64,000 nucleotides of DNA. It comes from Anomaloglossus baeobatrachus. Its lineage: Eukaryota; Chordata; Amphibia; Anura; Aromobatidae. The stretch is taken from contig NC_134355.1 in assembly GCF_048569485.1 (NCBI RefSeq), forward strand, positions 663,887,979 through 663,951,978, written 5' to 3'. Positions 27,501 through 34,416 of the stretch are shown piece by piece; the stretch's first letter is position 1, and each line of letters opens with the position of its first letter. The position numbers were made by a program, and so were the translations under genes. The notes beneath the pieces are model-generated. The model did no database searches, was not told the origin of the DNA, and saw only the letters and a program-made list of their open reading frames with translations.

Positions 27501-30500
27501 TATCCTCAGCTTTCCCTTGTAGACTGTGAGCCCTCGCGGGCAGGGTCCTCTCTCCTTCTGTAGACTGTGAGCCCTCGCGGGCAGGGTCCTCTCTCCTTCT
27601 GTAGACTGTGAGCCCTCGCGGGCAGGGTCCTCTCCTTCTGTAGACTGTGAGCCCTCGCGGGCAGGGTCCTCTCCTTCTGTAGACAGAGCCCTCGTGGGTA
27701 GGGTCTTCTCTCCTTCTGTAGACTGAGCCCTCACGGGCAGGGTCCTCTCTCCTTCTGTACCAGTCTGTGCCTTGAATTGTTCATGATTATTTACTTGTCC
27801 CTATTATGCATACCCTTTTCTCATGTAAAGCTCCATGGAATAAATGGTGCAATAGTAATAAACAATAATAATATTCATACAGATTAACCTCTCACCATCA
27901 TATGATTTCAGCTTCTGCACCAAACACTCGGCCTCCTCGATGATCTTGTCTTCTATGGTTTTCTTGCCCATTCCATAATCTCGTAATGTGGACAGAGTAA
28001 ATCTTCTCATCATTTTCCAGTTCTCTCCATTGGAAAATACAACACCTGAAAAAATAAATGATACTTATCATACCAATCAATTAAATATAGGACATAAGGA
28101 TTACCTGTATGGGCAAGCTCTTAAAGGAGTGCTGCATCCTCTACTGAGCATGCATCAGTTGTCAATTCTGACATATGCTCAGTAAATTCTTGTCACTGTG
28201 CTATATGCTCGCTGCCTCTGGTCAAAAGTAATGACTCAGCAAGAGAGTGCACTGTCAGTGTGCATTGTAAAAAGAATACCTGGTGTGCAGAAAAAGCAGG
28301 GGCTGGCGCCAGCCCCGCAAGTGGCTTCACAACTTGGTCATCTAAATCCTGGAAGGAAGCTGCCGGTGACTCTTCCATACTCTTTCCATGTACAGAAATA
28401 ATTCAGTTGACTAGACACAAAGCACAAGGCACCCCTTACTCTACCTAACTATAGACAGGTTCCCAGTGCAAGTGCATCTATAACATTTATACACAGTGTT
28501 AAAGGTTCCTTGGGAATGGACTCAATAGCAGGGATGAGGGACCTGTGGATGTTTGGGTTATCCAGGGCAAATATAGCAGACAGCTACAGGCTGCAGCCCC
28601 CAACTGAATGCTTGTCTGTTTTTCAAAAAATGAAAGTTTGGCTTGGTACCCAAACTTGACTTGAAATTGACCCGGCCGCCTAACTCCATCTAATATAATT
28701 GGGACCCAAACTTTGATGCTGTAAAATGGTCATAATAAGGGCTAGGGGGCTACAAAAGGAAGCAAAATGAGGGTAAGAGCAGGACTTTTGTCCTGCAAAA
28801 AAATGTGGTGAGGGAATAAATAAAAAAATGATGTGGGTCCCACCATTTTTGATAACTAGTCAGGGCAAAGCAAAGAGCTGGTTATCAAAACTAGAGGGGA
28901 CCCAACACCCCATTTATAAATGATTTATGTATAAATAATTAAGTAAAAAAATAAAGTGGGGTCCTTCTATTTTTGATAAACAATCAAAGTAAAGCAGACA
29001 GCTGGGGGCTTGTATTATCAGACTGGGCTGGCCCATGGTTATTTGGCCCTTTCCAGCCTAAAAATAGAAGTCCACACCTGCCACAGAAGTGGTGCATCAC
29101 ATTAGATGTGCAAATTCTGGCACTTTGCCCAGCTCTTCTTGATTGCCGTGGCACAGTGGCAATCGGGGTAATTTTTTAGGGGTTGATGTCAGCGGTTAAT
29201 TGACAGCATCAAGGCCAGGGGTTAGAAATGGAAAAGCATCTATCAGACACCCTCCATACTAACCCGGTAAGTGTACAGTTAAACAAAACACACAGGAAAA
29301 AATAATAGTTTTTTTGAATAAATATTCCTACACGCTCCTTTGTTCACCAATTTATTAGTTTTAAAAAAATCCTCACAGTTCCAACTTAATCCAATCATGA
29401 ATAATCCCACAACATCCATCAAATCCTATGGAACCTTGTTCTGAGAACAAGGCTCCATAGGTCACTCGTGGTCAGCGGCAGGAGCAGAATTTTTCATGCT
29501 CATGAGAAATTGTATGCCTAGCGCTGACCTGGAGGGACCTAAGGAACCTTGTTCTCGAAGGAAGGCTCCATAGGAATAGATGGACGTTGTGGAATAGTAC
29601 ACCATTGGATTATAATTGAACTTTTAAGATTTTTTTTTAATTAATAAATTGGTGAATGAGGGAGTGTGGGAGTCTTTATTCAAATTATTTTTTTCCTATG
29701 TGTCTGATAGATGCCTATCCATTACTAATCCATAGGCTGGATGCTAGTTGCCAATTTACAGCTGATATCAACCCCAAACATATTACCCAAATTGCCACCA
29801 CACCAGAGCAACCGGCATGATCCAGGTGAGTGCCAGAATTGGCACATCAAATGAATGCGCTAATTCTGGAGCGACTGCAGGCTGCTATTTTTAGGCTAGT
29901 GAGGGCCCATTAACCATGGGCTTCCCCAAGTTGAGAATACTAGCCCCCAGCTGTCTGCTTTACCTTGGGTATAAAAATGTGGGGGGACCCTACACCATTT
30001 TTTAAATTATTTATTTAAATAATTTTCAAAAAATCTGCATGGGGTCCCCCAGATTTTGAAAAACAGACAAGCATTCAGTTGGGGGCTGCAGCCTGTAGCT
30101 GTCTGCTTTATTTGCCCTGGTTATCAAAATAATGGGGAGCCTACGCCAGGTCCCAAACAGCTAGTGTGAGGGACACAGAGAGTAGGGGCACAGTCTGACT
30201 GCAACCAATCACAGACACTGTTACAGAGGATGGGTGAGGGCAAGCAGTGAATATTTATCAGTTTTAAGGAGCAGACCTGGGAGCAGTATGACAGCCACAT
30301 GGAAACTTGGTAAGTATTGTCAAAATTTAATCCCTGTTTGCTTTCTTTTGCAGCCCCAAGCCCACCTTTTTATAGCATTTAAGTTTGGGTTTCCATAGAC
30401 TTATAGGGGTTTTGGGGTCTGGGCTCAAGTTTGGGTCAAGTCCAGTCCCAAACCAGACATTTTTTTCAGTCCGACTAGACTCGCCAAACTCGAACATCTG

Positions 30501-33500
30501 CGGGTTCACCCATCACAAATCAGGACCAATAAGCAATTACCGGAAGCATTTTGATACAGTTATTGCTGCACAAGATGGTATCACCAGATACTGAGTGCAA
30601 AGCTTTATATACTTTTGCGATGTTAAGGAAATCTGTTGGCAGGTTTTTGCTATATAATCTAAGAATATTTTATCAGAAGGAGATTATCATTACAGGACTA
30701 GATGTCTCGTGCCTTTATGTCCAAACCACACTCTGTATCACTTTTCAATATACACGGAAAGCTGTGGTTTGGACGGGGCTATACGCAGCTCAACAACTGA
30801 ACTCTGCTAGATCTGCAGCACAGAAAAACAGTGATTCTATCACAACTGCTGCATCCAGTAAACTAACAGATACATCACTGGAATCAGGATTCTCTTTAAA
30901 AACTTGATATTAGATTATTGTCCTCAATAAAGATATGAAAAAAAATTATTATTTTTTAACCATTTGTTTAATTTGTTTCTTTCTAATATAGGACTAGTGC
31001 CACAATCTGATCTAGTTTTAGGTCACTTGTATGCAGAAATATGAACAATTCTGAAGGGTTCATAAATAGAGATGATCGAATACCTCAAATATTCGGCTTC
31101 GCGAATATCCCACGAATAGGTCGCGAATAATCGATGCGCAATGTAAGTCTATGGGAAGCCCGAATAGTTCCGAATAGTTGTTATTCGGGTTTCTCATAGA
31201 CTTACATTGCACATCGAATATTCCCGAATAGTTGAATAGCGGCGACCTATTCGGCAAATATTCGCGAAGCCGAATATTTGAGGTATTTGATCATCGCTAT
31301 TCACAAACTTTCAAGAACTGTTATAGAACCCAGAAGTATCAATAATTGTGGAACATTGAACAGTAACAATAATTTATATCAGAATCATTGACTTTTGGAA
31401 TTTTGAATGCACTGGAAATATATGAAATTAACTTGTAAAGTAAGAATAAGATAAGAAAAATTGACAATCAAATATAAAGGGAAACTTTATTAGCAATACA
31501 TAATAATAATAATAATAATAATAAATAAAAATCTTCTTACCATGGTTTTTTGACACTTTATGAATGACAGGCGCACGAGGTCTGTCAGAAAACACATCGG
31601 CGTGATTGATGAGCGCATCCTTAACAGCGTCATAGCCACAGAGGACAACTATTTTTCTCATGCCGATCTGGACACTGAAGACCGGGCCGTACGTCTTAGA
31701 AAGCTGTGAACACAAGATACAATTTTAAAAAGTCACAAGAAGAGGACTTGCCATCTCTCCTCCTGAAGTGTCCATTCATGCAAATGCCTGTTTCCACTAA
31801 AAGACATAGACAGGAGAGAAACTTGGGCAAGAAAAATATATGAGCCCTTTGCAGTCCAATTGCTTTGGCGGTTGAAGTGGCCACCTCACTTCTTTGACCT
31901 CTTTTTGGTAACACCAAGGATATGTCGATTGATGACATGAACCAAAACCGTAGCAACCCTACCTGTGTGTCCCGACGCGTGAATAAAAACACAACACCTA
32001 TGTAACCTTTCGTGGACGGGGTCGGCCACAGCTTTATTTAACCTTAAACTCGTTTCTTTAAGAATTTACTCCAACGTGAATAAAATCTCTCTCTCAACCG
32101 AAACGGTTGCCCCTCCAGCTCCTGGATGGCATGTGCGTCCTCGGTCCCCATACTATTGAAAAACCACCAGCTGTGACTTATAACATTCTCATTGCCAAAA
32201 TAAAACCATAAAACAAGGAGGGAGGGTGGGGAGCGCACGTAAGCCGATGCCGGAAGAGGGAGCTTACAGGGGAGGGGGGAATTATAAACCAAAGGGTTGT
32301 ACCAAAACCTGCAACCACCAGGGGGAGGTCCGTGACGCATGGGAAGGGGGGTGCTCTTGCAAAACCATACTCAAAACCTCTGAGCACCCCCCCTGCCATA
32401 TTCCACAATCCTCTCTCTTTTTTTTTTTTTGTATTCCTATAACTTTAACGACGCTTCCATGTCTCTGCCATACGCTGCCGGACACACGCTCTCTACCCCT
32501 CCTCTATGCCTAGGCCCTCAGTCAGGGACTACTTGCCTATAAGGCTCGTACTCCACCACACTTCTGCCTGTTTTGGTCATGACATAGCTATCTCTTCTTC
32601 TATACCAATAAACCCTTTTTTTGTATTCAGTACCCAATACTTGTAAATGTAACAACTTCTGATCCTTTGTGCCTACTTGGGGAACATTTATCAGCAGCCA
32701 TAGTCCACACTTGTGGTATCCGAAACCTGCATATTTATTCTCAAGTCTTGCAAATGCAAACATTGCCAATTTTTTTTCCAAATTATTAAAGTTTTTAATC
32801 TATTTGCAGAATTTGTTTTCTGAAATGTTTTTTTTTTGCAGCTCTTTGATTGGACAGTGCCTAGTTTGGAAAGGAGCCACTTCAAAGAAGTTAAATATAG
32901 TTTCGGTGCTGTGCTCTTCTATGAAGCTTTGGAGACTTAATAGCTTCTACGTTGCTGTTTAATAGATCGTCCACTACTTTAACATTGATGGCCTATCCTT
33001 AGGGTGGCTTTACACGCTACGAGATCGCTAAAGCGATCTTGTTGGGGTGACAGAATTTGTGACGCATCTGGCCGCTTTAGCGATGTCATTGTGTGTGACA
33101 CCTTTGTGTGTGACACCTATGAGTGATTTTGAATCGTCGCAAAAAAGGTCAAAATCGCTCATCGGTGACATCACCCCCTCTTCCCAATTATCGTTGCTGC
33201 TGCTTCTACGATGTTGTTCGTCGTTCCTGTGACAGCACACATCGCTACGTGTGACACCTCAGGAACGAGGAACCTCACCTTACCTGCGTCCCGCCTGCAA
33301 TAAGGAAGGAAGGAGGTGGGCGGGATGTTACGTCCCGCTCATCTCCGCCGCTCCGCTTTGATTTGGCGGCCGCTTAGTGACATCGCTGTGACGCCGAATG
33401 AACCGCCCCCTTAGAAAGGAGGCGGATCGCCGGTCACAGCGACGTCGCTAGGCAGGTAAGTATGTGTGACGGGCAGCGATTTGCCTGTGTCGCACAAATG

Positions 33501-34224
33501 ATGGGGGCGGGTACGCTCAATAGGTAACGATATCGCAGCGTGTAAAGCGGGCCTTAGCGTCATCGATGTCTGATATCGGACACCTCACACCAGCGCCGAT
33601 CAGCTGTTTCAGTGCCGTTGGTGGCAGCAAGTAGCTGGTAAATGCACATCTGCCTCCTACTGATATGAATGGGTGGTGGATGTGCAGTACCCAACCCCGG
33701 CAGCTAGAAGATGACGGTGCAGCTCCAGAGCTGAGCATTTCCGGCCACCTGCAGCCACCAGCAGCACCGATAACAGCTGATTGGAATGGGTGGACAGTGG
33801 GGGACCCTGCCCGATCAGTCATTGATGACCTATCCTAATTATAGGCCATCAATGTAAAACTAGTGGACAACCTCTTTAATGGAGCTGGGATTTATGATTT
33901 CCGTCCAATTAATGTCCATAAATGTCTCAGATGAGAATAAATATCTAAGCTTTTACTGTTCCCCGGGAGTAGGACAATGTTACAATGTGGACCTTGTTCT
34001 GGAAATGGCCGTGCTCCCCTGATTTATATTGCAGATTTCTTTCTCCTTACCTCCATGAATGTTTTGTAAGGTTTCGACATGTCCATCATCAGAACATTCC
34101 CAATGATCGGTAAAGGTTTTGGTCCGGGTGGGAAGTTTTTGGAATTTCCTTGATTTTGGTTCATTAAAGCACCGGCGAAAAATAAGATGACAACGATGGC
34201 GAGGAGAACTGTGACCAGATCCAT
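1507..34224 (-). CDS. CYP2-like: Cytochrome P450 family 2 gene, nine exons, apparently intact
   Basis: This gene encodes a microsomal haem-thiolate monooxygenase, expected to take electrons from P450 reductase at the ER membrane and oxidise small lipophilic substrates. The nine exons join in frame into 490 residues. Seen in the protein: a hydrophobic N-terminal anchor (residues 1-20), the hinge FPPGPKPLP (31-39), an I-helix AAGMETT (298-304), the K-helix EIQR (355-358), FYPEHFLD (408-415) and the haem loop FSIGRRSCAG (429-438), with Cys436 as the predicted iron ligand. All eight introns are GT-AG, and exon sizes match the standard CYP2 layout except exon 7, which is one codon shorter than the usual 188 nt. 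I see no stop or frameshift. The sequence reminds me of fish and amphibian CYP2K-type proteins, but the subfamily is a guess. Introns total about 31 kb and are mostly transposons, as expected in a large amphibian genome. Confidence 0.93.
2789..3318. mobile_element. Harbinger-like MITE, copy H2, in CYP2 intron 8
   Basis: Same family and orientation as H1: TTA flanks, ends AGGCCACTTTACACGCAC and GTTGCGTGTAAAGCAGCC, and the shared interior motif CACCCGCCCCCGTTGTTTG near the left end. Confidence 0.8.
3600..3741 (-). CDS. CYP2-like: CYP2 exon 8
   Basis: The 142-nt exon (the CYP2 norm) encodes [14 protein letters not shown], the FYPEHFLD meander motif and the first half of the haem loop (FVPFSIG). 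Acceptor CCCCACAG, donor GTAACT. Confidence 0.93.
4030..5550 (-). mobile_element. Tc1-like DNA transposon T1, decayed, in CYP2 intron 7
   Basis: Terminal inverted repeats TACACTGGGTAAGGAAAGTA (left) and TACAGTGGGTACGGATCGTA (right, inverted) lie next to TA. Between them runs a minus-strand transposase broken into several frames. Visible pieces: an N-terminal helix-turn-helix start ([14 protein letters not shown], near 5160), LWSDETKIE with the first catalytic Asp (near 4780), [11 protein letters not shown] with the second Asp (near 4550) and DLNHIEHL with the final Glu (near 4450). The catalytic residues survive but at least two frame changes separate the pieces, so it cannot be active. Confidence 0.9.
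5676..5860 (-). CDS. CYP2-like: CYP2 exon 7, K-helix
   Basis: The 185-nt exon encodes [11 protein letters not shown] and the ExxR motif (EIQR, residues 355-358), then [17 protein letters not shown]. Acceptor TTGGTAG, donor GTAAGA. It is 3 nt shorter than the usual 188 nt, an in-frame one-residue difference near the GSAQPQ loop. Confidence 0.92.
6416..8628 (+). mobile_element. Solo LTR, about 2.2 kb, in CYP2 intron 6
   Basis: The block begins TGTAGCGTCTCTGAGG and ends GGGGCATCACA, flanked by the 4-bp duplication ACCA (6412-6415, 8629-8632). It carries the motif TGGCGTCACGATAA (7803) seen in other LTRs of this window. No internal coding region is visible, so it reads as a solo LTR, old by its divergence from the others. 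A short GAGTAAAAACCAGTT phrase occurs twice inside (near 7610 and 8250). Confidence 0.62.
8893..11453 (+). mobile_element. Non-autonomous LTR retrotransposon A
   Basis: Two LTRs (8893-9844 and 10508-11453) begin TGTGGCGCCCTGG and end with ACA. The target duplication is TATG on both sides (8889-8892, 11454-11457). A primer-binding site follows the first LTR and a purine tract AAGGGGGAA precedes the second. The internal part is only about 0.66 kb, with no gag, protease or polymerase that I can recognise, and resembles the 5' part of element B, so A looks like an internally reduced relative. LTR differences suggest moderate age. Confidence 0.87.
9848..9865 (+). promoter_or_regulatory. Primer-binding site of LTR element A
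   Basis: TGGCGTCACGAACAGGAT lies 3 nt after the 5' LTR. It complements the 3' end of a serine tRNA of the GTCACGR acceptor type, as I recall that tRNA. The same 18 nt occur at the matching place in elements B and C. Confidence 0.7.
11933..13887. other. CYP2 intron 6, unclassified repetitive sequence
   Basis: No gene seen. Around 12200-12420 is a stretch with GAAACGCGTCGATG and a pyrimidine-rich tail, of a style common in frog dispersed repeats. From about 13560 to 13810 there are weak tandem copies of a roughly 45-bp unit of the form CTGTGCCTGCACCACCCTGC. Confidence 0.4.
13888..14029 (-). CDS. CYP2-like: CYP2 exon 6, I-helix
   Basis: The 142-nt exon (the CYP2 norm) carries the oxygen-binding I-helix as [10 protein letters not shown]; Glu302 stands where many P450s have Asp or Glu. 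Acceptor CTGTTCAG, donor GTAAGA. It lies between the Ngaro-bearing intron 5 and the LTR-bearing intron 6. Confidence 0.93.
14539..16971 (+). CDS. Ngaro gag-like ORF with CCCH zinc finger
   Basis: An open frame of 810 codons. The N-terminal third is basic and, from about residue 140 to 270, is made of short Ser-Pro-Asp and Arg-Gly repeats ([12 protein letters not shown]) encoded by a CpG-rich minisatellite. A more conserved block (about residues 580-720) precedes a C-terminal CCCH finger ([19 protein letters not shown]) and a second Cys-rich knuckle, as in DIRS-group nucleic-acid-binding proteins. Expected role: packaging element RNA. It overlaps the start of the polymerase frame. Confidence 0.75.
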   Translation: MGHSYLDGDWNRCGWIPKMEDFMAQMKRMAEQRGQRWMDEQLQRWSGVGEEDGTPLPPKRQRRTRPPERLSPEMTPRSRQRRRSPSGRAAVDPGAGTSRGPGRKSGRGRQGNGAVSDTADLPSSSGSRRTAVTRASRPRDPARSPDPARSPDPARSRGPLRSHGPASPCAPAASPDRARSPDPPRSRGAARSRGAARSRGAALSPDRALSPDRARSPDPARSCDPACSPIPARPRDPAGSPDPVRSRGPARSRGSAGSRGLAGSRGSAGSRGPAGLRGPAGPRGTDEATVAAAARARSRAGPMQEHGVPVSAGESVRRRPGSAGPGLGSQRRDSDGTASGSAGARGDAGRHASGGDYVAAPASGSSRRMDGAAGGRGLRSSLPDGGLPGPGSSEEDEATLEEDAAEDDTGDQIVEVGEAAGGRRGGHVTAVSGSSRSQPGKTTVSPISRAPGLAMDGVSGAMDGVQGVNVVGGTGGLLGGPSGGPSGGQVMNVVTGDGSVASELLRLVRGLFAPVGGPSLVWQGATGQEVATPAVGGVASGNGVGEPVVVAPAAAAAAPAAEAAAAVDIVRLDDKARGEVYVCFDGPLGAHLKQETREKIWKDEYVEIFSLLPLEKFNLDRVKPDESKKDEEERRRYRLIPRTFQNWLQAFVILASVVGEKAPDNCSALFCYLDSICEAYRTYGRTAWLRYDEQFRQRKAVRPSLRWDHKEISLWMRLMAAPKSASQSFPGGTGGGSFGTSPGPKKGVCWQFNEKECRFGSSCRFKHECSGCGGAHSHLKCFRKGKGKAAESSSKREDPGEGRSDGAVSK
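14930..15400 (+). repeat. CpG-rich minisatellite inside the Ngaro gag ORF
   Basis: Tandem units of about 15-18 bp of the form TCACCTGACCCGGCGCGG, grading into GGGTCGGCGGGGTCGCGT. Units are multiples of 3, so all frames on both strands stay open for long stretches. Confidence 0.85.
16970..17953 (+). CDS. Ngaro reverse transcriptase region
   Basis: The frame shows RT blocks in order: [43 protein letters not shown] and the catalytic HYLDDFL (near 17570-17590), then FLGIELD. This is the DIRS and Ngaro type of RT. The open frame extends upstream to 16751, overlapping gag; the RT-like part begins near 16970. Role: copying element RNA into DNA. Confidence 0.85.
   Translation, partial: RYPDRGSAELLSDGFSFGFKIPSVVKTGEIRLKNLQSTRLHGEIVADKLQKEVELGRMAGPFDAPPLPDLVVSPLGLVPKKEPNKFRLIHHLSYPTGRSVNDGIDPELVSVSYVRFDKAVEWLRKLGCGSLLAKTDIEAAFRLLPVHPDSFHLLGCWWEDKFYVDCCLPMGCSISCSYFEKFSCFLEWVIKEEAGLDSVLHYLDDFLCMGPAGSSQCSLLLRTVEQVARRFGVPLAPEKTEGPVTVLKFLGIELDTVAMECRLPEDKLVDLRRCVQGAIEAKKICLRDLQSLLGKLNFACRSFFPSLGSSHHRCVAPFAFCAFEGGA
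17862..18509 (+). CDS. Ngaro RNase H region
   Basis: The ORF shows [15 protein letters not shown] (first catalytic Asp), [14 protein letters not shown] (Glu), [13 protein letters not shown] (second Asp) and NSVADALSR (final Asp), the usual RNase H residues of DIRS-group elements. It follows the RT region and overlaps the recombinase frame by about 100 nt. Confidence 0.85.
   Translation: MRVGVFSRRLAQATTGVLHPLHFVRLKVEHKADLRVWSRFLQLYNGRSLWLREVVSNEELVLYTDAAGSSGFGAYFGGRWCAGRWPDSWRACGLTRNLALLELFPIVVAIEVWGQDLKDRKVRFMCDNLGVVQCVNKLTADSPPVVDLLRHLVLKCLELNLWVCAVHVPGVLNSVADALSRFQWDRFRMLAPDAEQQETVWPVWLWDLVCSRPGN
18410..19375 (+). CDS. Ngaro tyrosine recombinase
   Basis: The ORF has an N-terminal SAM-like part ([15 protein letters not shown]), a catalytic-core Lys region ([13 protein letters not shown]) and the C-terminal box [15 protein letters not shown], followed by [15 protein letters not shown] with the candidate Tyr nucleophile. 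Tyrosine recombinases in this order insert a circular DNA copy without target duplication. Confidence 0.85.
   Translation: MGPLSNAGAGRGAAGDRVARLVVGPGLQPAWELIRHSVAPSTWRSYNSAWDRWLELVDEVGGHVSEGDRVYLVLFMLGRAKEEGLSWSAVAGRLAGIAFFFKLLGWKDVTKDFWVRQALKGYRRAGARRDLRRPVSFELLGKLLSALPRVCCSEYECQLFGTAFVLAFFGAFSELVSRNTRSHGGLLLEDVECGMDVVRCCLRRSKTDQLGRGRMVELWGVPGLAECPVRWLSAFLEVRGARPGSLLSHQDGSALSSYQFVCIFRRCLQCCGLNEAEFASHSFRIGAATQAARWGLGAQALRKIGRWDSARFRSYVRPNLL
19500..20100 (+). CDS. Ngaro SGNH-type hydrolase region
   Basis: After the recombinase there is [10 protein letters not shown] (block I-like, with the nucleophile Ser) and [11 protein letters not shown] (block III-like), as in GDSL/SGNH esterases; a DGVHLN block V-like phrase lies near 20000. 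Vertebrate Ngaro elements are known to carry such a hydrolase; its role is unclear. Confidence 0.65.
21027..21776. repeat. Three tandem 223-bp palindromes joined by (TA)n
   Basis: Palindromes at 21027-21249, 21296-21519 and 21554-21776 begin GGAACAAGACATGAAGAG (the first GGAACAAAACATGAAGAG) and fold about the centre ACACCGGCGTGGTGT. Alternating TA runs separate and follow them. The arms are almost perfectly complementary and the units nearly identical. They lie in CYP2 intron 5. Confidence 0.93.
22277..22453 (-). CDS. CYP2-like: CYP2 exon 5
   Basis: The 177-nt exon (the CYP2 norm) encodes [16 protein letters not shown] through FLAKQQE. Acceptor TTTTTTCTAG, donor GTACGA. The preceding intron, 22454-22897, is the shortest in the gene and has no recognised repeat. 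Confidence 0.93.
22454..22897. other. CYP2 intron 4, no recognised element
   Basis: A 444-bp AT-rich intron in which I see no ORF, RNA gene or repeat family. Confidence 0.7.
22898..23058 (-). CDS. CYP2-like: CYP2 exon 4
   Basis: The 161-nt exon (the CYP2 norm) runs from [17 protein letters not shown] to GSPWIR. Acceptor TTTTTTCAG, donor GTAAGC. It ends on a codon boundary. Confidence 0.93.
23253..23795. mobile_element. Harbinger-like MITE, copy H3, in CYP2 intron 3
   Basis: Same family as H1 and H2, flanked by TTA (23250-23252, 23796-23798). The right end is GTTGCGTGTAAAGCCCCC; the left end has drifted (AGGGTCTTTATATGC). Confidence 0.8.
23799..25190. other. CYP2 intron 3, unclassified repeats
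   Basis: No gene seen. A block from about 24004 to 24630 begins TGTCACGGAGAATCAGG and ends CACCGCCATGACA, so it may be an LTR-like or foldback repeat with short inverted ends, but I could not find a second copy. Confidence 0.3.
25193..25310. repeat. hAT-like repeat fragment
   Basis: CCCAGGGGAGGGGAACC, then later GGGGCCGCACAAAATTATC, resembles the terminal region of vertebrate hAT-type repeats. The other end was not found. Confidence 0.4.
25424..25790. repeat. Minisatellite, 27-30-bp unit
   Basis: About a dozen imperfect copies of GGGGCTGGGGCATATACAT followed by CACAGGAG. It is open on the plus strand for about 140 codons because of the repeat, not because it encodes a protein. Confidence 0.9.
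25810..26500. repeat. Minisatellite, about 23-bp unit, degenerating rightward
   Basis: Units of GCACTAGGTGGCAGCACGGA are nearly perfect near 25890-26040 and become looser to the right (GCACTGGGGGGTACACA), adjoining the previous array. Confidence 0.85.
27519..27860. repeat. Dispersed-repeat tail with internal sixfold tandem expansion
   Basis: Six copies of a 37-41-bp unit, TGTAGACTGTGAGCCCTCGC followed by GGGCAGGGTCCTCTC, precede a tail ending in GTAAAGCTCCATGGAATAA and AATAATAAT, of a kind often seen at the 3' end of frog dispersed repeats. It ends just before CYP2 exon 3. Confidence 0.7.
27896..28045 (-). CDS. CYP2-like: CYP2 exon 3
   Basis: The 150-nt exon (the CYP2 norm) encodes [15 protein letters not shown], the C-helix WxxxRR region that contacts the haem propionates, through LKSYDG. 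Acceptor TTTCAG, donor GTGAGA. Confidence 0.93.
28555..30165. mobile_element. Long foldback element F1 in CYP2 intron 2
   Basis: CCAGGGCAAATATAGCAGAC at the left returns inverted near 30120 (GTCTGCTTTATTTGCCCTGG). Inside, paired segments mirror each other about a centre near 29400: a GGGGTCC plus TTTTTGATAA block, a GGCAATCGGGGTAATTT block and a CACCAATTTATTA block. No coding sequence. The arms share order and wording with the palindromic cores of H5 and H6. Confidence 0.7.
30617..30902. repeat. Probable MITE in CYP2 intron 2
   Basis: The left end TTAAGGAAATCTGTTGGCAG and the right end GAATCAGGATTCTCTTTAA are roughly inverted and resemble a common frog MITE. The 118-codon ORF across it is not a recognised protein. 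Confidence 0.4.
31066..31302. mobile_element. Palindromic MITE in CYP2 intron 2
   Basis: A near-complete inverted repeat of about 235 bp. The left arm AATAGAGATGATCGAATACC pairs with the right arm ending GATCATCGCTATT. Inner arms carry ATTCGGCTTCGCGAATAT and CTATGGGAAGCCCGAATAG. No ORF. Confidence 0.8.
31541..31703 (-). CDS. CYP2-like: CYP2 exon 2
   Basis: The 163-nt exon (the CYP2 norm) begins [11 protein letters not shown] and ends within the codon of SKNHG. Acceptor TTCACAG, donor GTAAGA. It covers the first beta strands and the B region. An (ATA)n run lies just inside the following intron. Confidence 0.93.
31716..32990. other. CYP2 intron 1, no recognised gene
   Basis: Mixed sequence without a supportable ORF or clear repeat ends. 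A tract from about 31980 to 32450 is C-rich on one strand and may be an old dispersed repeat. Confidence 0.4.
33002..33553. mobile_element. Harbinger-like MITE, copy H4, inverted, in CYP2 intron 1
   Basis: Perfect TTA duplication (32999-33001, 33554-33556). Ends are GGGTGGCTTTACACGCT and, inverted, GGCCCGCTTTACACGCT. The interior runs opposite to H1-H3. Confidence 0.82.
34051..34224 (-). CDS. CYP2-like: CYP2 exon 1 (residues 1-58)
   Basis: The exon encodes the signal anchor and proline-rich hinge. The ATG sits in a strong context (TTCACCATGG). The donor is GTAAGG after a complete codon. A polypyrimidine tract ending TCTTCTTCTAG lies 14 nt before the ATG, so this exon may itself be spliced to an upstream noncoding exon. 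An in-frame upstream ATG near 34278 would add a non-P450 leader and lies beyond that acceptor; I prefer the start at 34224. Confidence 0.92.
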
Positions 34225-34416
34225 GGTGAATGTGAAATCTAGAAGAAGACACAGAGGGAGTGATACCTGTGTACACATAGAGGGGCTTCATCATTATAAA
34301 TAGGTAAGAATTGAAAGTACTGGTAAAAAAGAGAAACTGCGGTTTACCTGCTACTGTATTAAAAATACCTTCTGTTATCAAGAATGGAGGCATTTTTCAC
34401 TCTTAATTTAAGTTAC

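Noticed and set aside
30551-30907. A 118-codon ORF in CYP2 intron 2
   Set aside because: It crosses a probable MITE and shows no recognised motif.
32044-32513. A possible exon or processed gene in CYP2 intron 1
   Set aside because: The ORFs of about 95-98 codons on both strands have no recognised motif and no splice context consistent with the gene.
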